64,000 nucleotides of DNA from Aphelenchoides besseyi (taxonomy: Eukaryota > Nematoda > Chromadorea > Rhabditida > Aphelenchoididae), in the NCBI GenBank assembly GCA_024699855.1, contig JAMPIQ010000002.1:3844001-3908000 (forward strand). Reading direction: 5' to 3'. A program made the position numbers and the translations under genes. Positions 57,001 through 64,000 of the stretch are shown here, piece after piece. The notes below the pieces were generated by a model, which worked only from the letters and a program-made list of their open reading frames with translations, did not search any database and had not been told where the DNA came from. Numbering within the stretch: position 1 is the stretch's first letter; each line of letters starts with the position of its first letter.

Positions 57001-57674
57001 GCGACGTTTCTTGCCTCCTCGTAAGATCAAACGTCGAGTTTTCATTGCAACCGACGACCCGAATGCGGTGAAAGAAGCCAAAGAAAAGTTTGTTTATTGG
57101 GCCATTGTTTTCATTAACTCCACCAATTCAGGTTTCCGAACTACGAAGTTTATGCCGATGAAGGAATCGCAAAATCAGCTCAAGTCGCCAATCGTTATAC
57201 AGGTAAAAGCTACGTATAGCCGCTCCCATTTTCCTGTTTAGATGCATCGCTCTACGGTGTGGTTACCGACGTGCGAATGTTGTCGAAATGCGACTTCTTG
57301 GTCTGCACGTTCAGCAGTCAAGTTTGTCGAGTTGGCTACGAGTTGATGCAAATCGAGAAGGGAGACGCCGGCGATTGGTTCCACTCACTCGACGACGTTT
57401 ATTACTACGGCGGTCAACACGGTAATTTTCAGTGATTACAAACAAATCAACTGCTTCGTTTTTAGCTCACGATCAGGTGGTCATTGAACCTCACGAAGCT
57501 GCGGATTCGGAAGAAATCGATTTGAAAGTCGGCGATATGGTCGGAATTGCCGGTAACCATTGGGACGGTTATTCGAAAGGAACGAACAGACGAACTGGAA
57601 AATATGGTTTATATCCGAGTTACAAAGTTCGAGAGAATTGGCGAATCGTCGACTTTCCCATTTTTGCTCTCTGA
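54045..57674 (+). CDS. fut-8: alpha-1,6-fucosyltransferase (FUT8)
   Basis: Twelve exons: 54045-54189, 54233-54450, 54496-54615, 54656-54804, 54848-54902, 54945-55088, 55130-55306, 55352-55433, 56889-57087, 57132-57202, 57242-57421 and 57466-57674, about 582 residues (human 575). A short cytoplasmic tail and TM anchor ([17 protein letters not shown]) fit a Golgi type II protein. A coiled-coil stem follows ([19 protein letters not shown]). Catalytic landmarks are [40 protein letters not shown] (GDP-fucose binding Arg pair), [20 protein letters not shown] and the C-terminal SH3-like domain [29 protein letters not shown]. It adds core fucose to N-glycans. Intron 8 (55434-56888) is about 1.45 kb, against about 40 bp for the rest, and holds an antisense gene. 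Confidence 0.96.
55658..56165 (-). CDS. Ly6/three-finger GPI-type protein nested in FUT8 intron 8
   Basis: Three exons: 56165-56099, 56054-55914 and 55872-55658, 140 residues, with 38-44-bp introns in phase. The start [20 protein letters not shown] is a signal peptide. The mature part has about ten Cys: [58 protein letters not shown], and the closing CNGNNCN, the conserved end of Ly6/uPAR domains. A hydrophobic tail ([17 protein letters not shown]) predicts GPI anchoring. Family members in nematodes modulate receptors or sperm surface functions, but nothing here fixes a role. The gene lies wholly inside the fucosyltransferase intron on the opposite strand. Confidence 0.82.
56700..56790 (+). 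repeat. tRNA-like A-box fragment in FUT8 intron 8
   Basis: AAATGGCTCAGTGGTTAGAC is a near-perfect tRNA D-arm and A box. About 45 bp on, GGTCGATGATT is only a weak B box, and no acceptor stem closes. Probably a decayed tRNA-derived SINE head rather than a tRNA gene. Confidence 0.35.
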
Positions 57675-58491
57675 TCCTACGGTTTAATTGTTGTTACGTG
57701 TTTCGGTTAAGTGTGTTTTGTATTCAACTCTCGGGTTATCCATTGTCTTCCCGATTAAGCTCTCGGTTGTTAGATTGAAATTATTAGAAGAATTCTTTGT
57801 TGTCCTTTACATTCCAGTTGCGCTTACTGTTCGTCTCAATTCAACGTATCTAAGCCCTATCGAAAACTGAACATACGCATTCATCTGTTCTCCTCTCTCT
57901 TGCCAATTTCAATTCTGTATATCGGTCTCGTGCGCTTTGAATCAGCAAAAATTTCTAGTCCTCGTCGTTAGTCTTTGAACGGTTTTTGTTTACGCTCAAT
58001 TCGAAGAGTAAAGCTTCGTACGATCGGTGTTGTGGTATTAGAATTCTCACGAAAAAGTGAATGTAGCTGTTGAAAACAGAAAACAAGGACCTTCAGATGA
58101 GTCTGAGTGTTCATTGTAGGAACAAACTTTGGTCGCAAGAGCATACGATTTCCGGTTATGTTGGCGTCTGTTAAAACAAATGACAAAGCCTGCGAATATA
58201 AGGTCGATTATATTCTCAAATAGAAAGATCGCACTCAAACAAAAAGCTCATTTTCCTTTGGCCATTGAGTGCATGACAAATGGATACGAATACAGACTCA
58301 GGTTTGCTTGACGTCAAAGATCGATAAAGCGGATTGAACGGGCATCGGATCCTCCAAAGCTTTTGATTGTCACCAAACTGAATCTTAAATGCTTGGTTGT
58401 TTAGCTGCCTCAATTTTGTATGAAACGCAGAGATAACTACAACAATTCTACGATTAACTTCAAGTTGGTGAATCGCTTCATTCGATCGAAA
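57675..58491. other. intergenic spacer
   Basis: About 800 bp; 3' UTR of FUT8 and then A+T-rich sequence without gene. Confidence 0.4.
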
Positions 58492-60582
58492 TGTTTCTCT
58501 TTTTCGTGTTTTTATTGTTCAGTTGTTCTTCGGCACGAATGTACGATGTAGAACCCGGTCCGACTGTAACAGCCAATTTGACGGTAAACGCACTTAACAA
58601 AGACATTGATCGTTGTTTTCGGGGACAATTACTAAAAGTCCAAACCTTCAATTTTTAATCTCGTAGAACTCAATCGTCTTTTTCGTTATTCGTGGCACGA
58701 TTCGAGTTGTAACATCGAATGCAAACGAAAATTTTTGTGTACTAAGAATTTAGTCCAACAAAAGACATTCCGTTTGGTACAAAACTCACTTATAATTAAC
58801 GAATTGAAATGGTAAAACCCGGAGATACCAATAGTTTGAAGACACTTATAGATCACCAAATGGTTGAAATTGCCCAAATTTCAACGTCCCGATCTGATCA
58901 TGGCTTATTTCGACCAACCCGACTCCACAGGCCATCAACAGAGTACGGAGCAGGTCAACAAGGAGCTTGAGTATATTGAGAAGACTGTCAACTTGCTACT
59001 TTCGACATTCAAAAGTGAAATTCTTTTGGATTGCGTAAATCTGGTGAGTGTTTCAGATCACGGTGAGTCCTTGACTTGAAAAACTGCAATCTTTTCAAAA
59101 CATCGAGTTGTTCAACTTATTCAGCGGTAATTCTTGGCTATTTGAATTCACTCGATCAAATTTTCAGATTTGTTGCTTCTTAAAAAAAGACACTCCAAAC
59201 AAACTGAACCGATAGAACTTTGCATTCAACACTTCAAGGAATAACTCCAATAGTCCCGACTTATACACGAACATTCAAGAACGTTCAATGAGTATCTAGT
59301 TCTCTAAAAGATCTGACATTAGATTGGAGAGTGCAACGCGGAATGAAGGCAAAGTTTGTGGCTTGTGACTCGTCTTGCATTTCAAGGGCCAGAAGCGTTG
59401 TATCGAAAGCCACTGACTGTTCAAGTGCATTTGCTGCGAAAAACTAATTCACGCTAAAGAATCAAACTTCTGTATTTCGAAGTTTTGCTCAACCGCAATA
59501 GTGACCAGTAAACGTAAATTGGAAGCTTCGACTTTGGTTTTCGAGTGATTGAAACAAAGGAAAATCAAAAGCATTCGCGATCCACATGCCAATCGTTAAT
59601 CCTGTTCTTTTGTCGATTCCTCCAACAACTTCAATTCTGGTCAATTGGCTGGGGTCAAGAGGCAAAAACGAATGCTCAATTGTTATGGCGAAGTGTTTTG
59701 GTCAACTACGAGAATGGTAAGTTTGACTTGAAGCTAGTTCTCAATGTTTTTAGCTCGAAAACATCTCGATTCTACACTGTTTCTTTTGTACAAGCAGTTT
59801 GCATCAAGACATTTCGATGTTCTTCAGCAATGAACACGAGATTACGCTCAAAAATATTCGAATGTTCTGTCGATTACCGGCGCCATTTACGACTTCGACT
59901 TTGATGGATTGTCTGACAATGAAAACGTAGTTCGGTGGACCTATTCTACAAACTGCTGGGTGATTATGATGGTTTAGAAAGCGCCTTAGAACTTCGAGGC
60001 ACCGAAATGAGGAGCCCGTTCTCTCGCACGTTGTTCGCATTCTTGTTCGTTGCATCGACGACAACTGGAATTCCGATGGACTGAGGTGTCAAACCGCAAA
60101 CAACACTCGATTTTTGGCTTTTGAACTTCCGAAGGTCGACAATGAACTGAACTGTTTGAGCGAGTGGACAGCGTAGTGCAAAGGTAAGACGGCTGCACAG
60201 AGTTCGGTTGCTCCCGGGTTCGATCACCGCTTGAAGCAGTAATTCGAACCTGCTGTTCACGCCCAACCCAGGCGGTACCAATTCTGGAAGCCAATGGGTA
60301 CCTTGAGAAAACAAGGGAAAGCACGGGGGGCGCTGTCCAGAGCTGGCAACTCGCAACAGCAAATGCCCTTACATATGCTAAGACCCGACTATACACGGTT
60401 GTCGGAGCACCTCCATCGCTCAGCGATTGAATAAAGGGGGTAGATTTTCGTGCTTTTCGTGTTTGAGCGAGGTCGAATATCTAATGACAAACACTGTTTG
60501 TATTCGAGATATCGAACTGCTCAGTGGATTTCAATTCTTCCAAGACAGCTCGCTATTTGATCCGAAGCAGACGATCAATTGA
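58492..60582 (+). pseudogene. ENPP-type nucleotide pyrophosphatase/phosphodiesterase remnant
   Basis: Pieces of an ectonucleotide pyrophosphatase/phosphodiesterase lie in order. 58492: a signal-peptide start MFLFFVFLLFSCSSARMYDV, of uncertain membership. 58858-59062: WLKLPKFQRPDLIMAYFDQP, DSTGHQ and VNLVSVSDHG, the metal-binding part of the phosphodiesterase domain, ending at a GT donor. 59640-59940: NYENARKHLDSTLFLLYKQF, an in-frame TGA at about 59829, then TRDYAQKYSNVLSITGAIYD and FDFDGLSDNEN, the calcium-loop end of the nuclease-like domain. 60030-60164: CIDDNWNSDGLRCQTANNTR, LAFELPKVDNELNC. 60465-60582: TVCIRDIELLSGFQFFQDSS to a stop. The N-terminal catalytic Thr region and the domain middle are missing, there is a stop, and a SINE-like insertion splits the last exon. 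Intact, the enzyme would be extracellular. Confidence 0.82.
60165..60459 (+). mobile_element. tRNA-derived SINE-like insertion
   Basis: A 295-bp insertion flanked by a perfect 12-bp direct repeat TGTTTGAGCGAG (60153-60164 and 60460-60471). Its first 75 bp carry an A-box-like TAGTGCAAAGG and a B-box-like GGTTCGATCAC (in CCGGGTTCGATCACCG), spaced about 45 bp apart as in tRNA genes, followed by an unrelated body and a T-rich 3' end. Removing one repeat and the insertion joins ENPP codons for NELNCLSE directly to VEYLMTNT, as in the family. The insertion therefore landed in coding sequence. Confidence 0.82.
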
Positions 60583-60783
60583 CGTTTGGATGTTACAAAA
60601 AAACTATGGGATGTTGAATAGACACCAAAGTTCGATCAATAAACGAGTATGCTATTTCGTTTAGTGTCAACATTGACTGTCCATCAGAGTTGCTTACCGA
60701 GCTGCTTAATGACAAGATCTTCGTTTAATCAATTTAAGTTTATTGATCAAAAGTTAACAACACAGAGAAGTCATTTCAATTGT

Positions 60784-62683
60784 TTACTTCTTTCCGTAAC
60801 CACTGTAAGAACTGCCGCTGTTCCCAGTGCCATAGTTCCCAGTATCCAATTCGCTAATCGATGGTCCAACGATTTCTTGAATTCCACATGAGGACGGACA
60901 ATGACCACCCGGTTCTCCTGTTAAAATGAGTTTGTGTTGAGTCTCTATCGAAAGAAAGGAATTTACCCTGTGCTCCCGGTGCTCCCATGGGACGTAAAAC
61001 AACATTCATATTAAAATTCGAAGCGTTTAAAAACTAATCTGATGGTCCTATTTCACCGCGTTTTCCAGGTGGACCTATAAAATGAAGTTGAAGTCAATCA
61101 GTTAGACTTGTAAATTATACCAGGAGGTCCTGAAAATAAAGTATAAGGGTTTTCAACTGAAATATTAGTTCTTACCTTGTTCACCAATTGGACCTTGCGG
61201 TCTGAAAACAACATGATGCGAAAGTTTTGATTTTGGCCAAACTAACCCAGAATTGACAGAAGGCAAACCATTTGGCCCCGGGATTCCCTTCGGTCCCCGA
61301 GGACCGGGCGGCCTAAAGCACAAATGAGTGTAATCGACGTGTAAATTAAAATGCTAACCCTGGAACACCTTTGGGTCCTGTTCCACCAATGGAATCGTCT
61401 CCCGGTGGCCCTTTGATACCTAAAAGTTGGTGTTTGCTATGTCATTTCATTTCATGAACACAAAGAAATTGTTTTCAACCGCTGCATATCAGTCAACATA
61501 CCCGGCTCTCCTGGTTCTGAAATTCATAATCTTGTTTAATCTAATTGACTTTATTTCACCCCCTGGGATTCCCGGTGGTCCTAAAAAAACAAACTTTTAG
61601 TCCTTGAAATGCAATCAAATTACCAACCTGGATCACCAACACGACCTGCTTTGCCGGTTCGGCCGGGCATTCCCTTAATTTATCGTTGTATCTCGTCGTT
61701 TCGCTTTAGACTCACCGGCATTCCAGGATCACCCGTAATTCCGGGGCTAAAGTTATGCTTGTAAACTTGAAAGATTTCTTATAAAGATTACCGTCCGGGG
61801 TCTCCTTGTGGTCCTCTATTTCCTGCAATTTGATTGTTAAAGAACGGGAATCTTCGAGACTTGCCTGGAGGCCCAGCAGGACACAAAACACAAGGATATG
61901 CAGGTTCAGGATCCATGGCTTAATATTTCATTAGACACATAGACAATCGTGAATTGGGACATTTGCGAACTTGCTCTTATTGACTGGAACACTCGCAACT
62001 CGTGTTCTGAACTGTCTGCAAGTGCCCGTATCCGCAAATGTTCAAATTTGCAACTATCTATACGCCATTCTTAACCTACCAACATCCAACCCGTCCAGCC
62101 CTTGTTTACCGGGACGACCCTACGGATACATTTATTGGCGTTTAATTGCAAACTTACGGGACTACCATCTTGACCATCTTCACCTAAAATGGATGTATTC
62201 GAATTGATTAAAACGACTTTTCAATTTTCCTTCTAAAATAAAGACTTAACGTCAACATACCATCAACTCCAGGAGGCCCGGGCGGTCTAAGATTGAAGCT
62301 ATTAGTAGCAAGATTCACTTATTTCCCAACCCTGGAGGACATTGCAATTGAACACACGAAGAACATTGTTGCTTTCCATCATCTGCCGCACTTCCACTTC
62401 CATAACCTTGGCGTTTTGCACGATTATTGTGTCGTACAACGACAACATCTTGCCAAATGTTACGTGCCGTAAACTAAATTAGAATCCTTGAGACCCGAAT
62501 GCCAATCCTGTGGCTCACCTTAAATGCGAGCATTCGCTGTTCAATGTCCTGATGAGCTGAATCCAATCGATTGATCATCGTCGGCACAAAAACGCCGACA
62601 ACAGTCAAACAAAAGATGCTCAATGCCATTGTGGCCAAAGCCACTCGTGGCGCTGGCTCTTTTCGTTCCTCACACTTTTCCAT
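60784..62683 (-). CDS. cuticle collagen, 18 exons
   Basis: Exons: 62683-62519, 62473-62331, 62286-62261, 62183-62158, 62119-62080, 61918-61865, 61822-61792, 61746-61716, 61673-61628, 61580-61560, 61516-61502, 61419-61359, 61312-61247, 61201-61176, 61129-61121, 61074-61039, 60984-60967 and 60917-60784, about 315 residues. A membrane anchor (LSIFCLTVVGVFVPTMI) leads to HNRAKRQG, the subtilisin-type processing site of nematode cuticle collagens. A Cys group (CSSCVQLQC) precedes the first Gly-X-Y run. A break PAYPCVLCPAGPPG precedes the main Gly-X-Y run, and the end is GGHCPSSCGIQEIVG plus a Gly/Ser/Tyr tail. The Cys-flanked two-block plan is that of cuticle collagens. Intron 6 starts GC. Intron 16 (60985-61038) has no GT-AG solution that keeps Gly-X-Y register. 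Confidence 0.9.
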
Positions 62684-64000
62684 TCGCTGAAATCACAATT
62701 TGAATTCAAAGTCACTTTGGAGTTTACAAGTTTAACGTTTGAAATGAATCGACTGATTCGGAATGATTGGAAAACGTTTGCGAGCGAAATACCGCCACCT
62801 ATTTCTCTCGACTGATAACCTTGAAGTCGACGCAATGACCCAAATTCTTCGCAGATCTGCAAGTTCTTTCAAAAGGATATGACTCTTTCCATCCGATAGC
62901 ATTGCTCTCTGAGCTCCAATGATTGCAAGGATTGCAAATGAATATTCAAATTCTATTGCCAATACAAACACACTTATTGTTCTTGAGGAAATGGTAATCT
63001 TCTCAAACAAACGTCTATTCTCATGTCGTGAATAAACTCATTAGTCAGCGGGGTTTCACGTGTGATTATCTCAGGTTTAAGATTACAATTACGAAACCCA
63101 TCATTTACAATATGAGCGCACCATATTGACCCGCATATTCCGTTGAACTGCGCGGTTAAACCTAAACTACATTCGCTTACCAAACTCAAAGTTTGCTTCT
63201 TTCCGCAGTGGGTCAGCATTGATCTTGCAAGCATTTGAAACAACGGTTTTGATTCTGTTCTCCTTTTTACCCTTTTTGCGTTCTTCCACTCCGAATTCCT
63301 CGGATTCGAGAATCCTCTAGATATTGTCGCTGATGTCTTCCATGTTGTCCTCTTAGTGGATGTGATCAATTGCATTCACTTCTTCTTTATTCGTGTTAAT
63401 CGAAGTGCAAAGTGGATGCTCGAGGAAGCAACAAAGAAAGAACAGGAAGTCCAGTTAAGCTGAATTCACGGTTCAAACGATAAGCATTCGGATCTGGTTA
63501 ACATCGTTTGACCTGCTGATTTCACTTTTTACGTTCAGTTGTTGTTTGTGGTTCAACAGTTTCTAGTATTATTTCACGAAAGATCCTAATGGAAATCCTC
63601 GTTTAAGACAATAACAATTTGGATTCTTGTAAGAGATCATCAGAGAGATCGTGTGTTTGTTCGAATTCCAATAAACAACAGTCGATTTTGTTTCGGCGTT
63701 GAAGTGCATGACTAGAGATCATAAATGTCAACGCAGTTGGTCGAGAGTTAACTTTCGAGTTAACAACAAAGAACTTGTAAACAGACAACAAGATTGAAGT
63801 CAGCACATTCTTTGCTCAACAAACAATCTTAACTAACAAGGAGTGCGTCTGCAAGAATCCTGTGATATTTCGTCGTCTGATATCAATCGATGCGTCTCGA
63901 CGAGCTGAACTTTTCTGTGTACGTCTTTTTTGCTATAACTCTGATGTGGCCGAGATTTCGGTCAAAAACCGAAAACACTAAAATCGCTGAAATCATAGTA
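62684..64000. other. upstream of the collagen, no supportable gene
   Basis: About 1.3 kb to the window edge. An open frame on the minus strand at 62974-63375 shows no domain or signal peptide. The collagen promoter should lie in the first part. Confidence 0.4.

Noticed and set aside
62974..63375. 133-codon open frame on the minus strand
   Set aside because: No domain or spliceable neighbours, and amino-acid composition looks random.
1..64000. CRISPR array, bacterial operon or prophage
   Set aside because: No direct-repeat array with spacers, and nearly all genes have spliceosomal introns; this is eukaryotic DNA.

Overview
The window reads as nuclear DNA of a nematode. The evidence is a cuticle collagen with an N-terminal membrane anchor and a dibasic cleavage site, a nematode-type 7TM chemoreceptor, a divergent SH2 tyrosine kinase and a divergent CK1-like kinase of the kinds expanded in nematodes, and very compact introns (mostly 36-50 bp, GT..TTTCAG or TTTTAG). 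I cannot name the species. Several introns use GTT donors (GTTCGT, GTTAGT, GTTGGT, GTTTGT).

Layout. 1-3.5 kb: no supportable gene. 3.5-4.4 kb (+): small secreted, probably GPI-anchored protein. 4.8-6.3 kb (-): six-exon SIX1/2-class homeobox gene. 8.4-9.4 kb: decayed Helitron-type helicase with two hairpins behind it. 9.7-10.8 kb: internally deleted Tc1/mariner-superfamily element with 226-bp inverted repeats, 5 bp from the stop of a small secreted-protein gene. 11-22 kb is the accessory part: two diverged copies of a 1.5-2.3 kb segment (12.06-14.37 and 20.13-21.63 kb), each with a broken copy of one unrecognised gene, around an apparently intact A1 aspartic protease (15.1-16.6), a broken unrecognised gene (17.2-18.3), a non-LTR reverse transcriptase fragment (18.8-19.4) and a gene end truncated by it (19.4-19.9).

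22.7-29.7 kb holds conserved genes: a CCDC85-like coiled-coil protein (-), the NEDD8 E1 regulatory subunit, mitochondrial ribosomal protein bL36m and an SH2 tyrosine kinase (all +). 29.77-34.82 kb is a complete Ty3/gypsy-type retrotransposon (-) with indistinguishable 196-bp LTRs and a 5-bp target duplication. 35.8-50.4 kb: chemoreceptor, Cys-less LAT-type amino-acid transporter light chain, coiled-coil protein with an in-frame TAG, small probable mitochondrial membrane protein, SLC17-type transporter, CK1-like pseudokinase.

54.0-57.7 kb is a 12-exon FUT8 alpha-1,6-fucosyltransferase with a three-exon Ly6/three-finger gene nested antisense in intron 8. 58.5-60.6 kb is a broken ENPP gene whose last coding stretch is split by a 295-bp tRNA-derived SINE-like insertion with a 12-bp target duplication. 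60.8-62.7 kb is the collagen, cut into 18 exons, one only 9 nt, with one GC-AG intron and one boundary that fits no canonical rule.

No operon or pathway links the genes as a whole. The surface and cuticle genes (two GPI-type proteins, collagen, fucosyltransferase) and secreted enzymes are interspersed with housekeeping genes. Exon boundaries were set by reading frame, splice signals and family similarity only; no alignment or transcript data were available.
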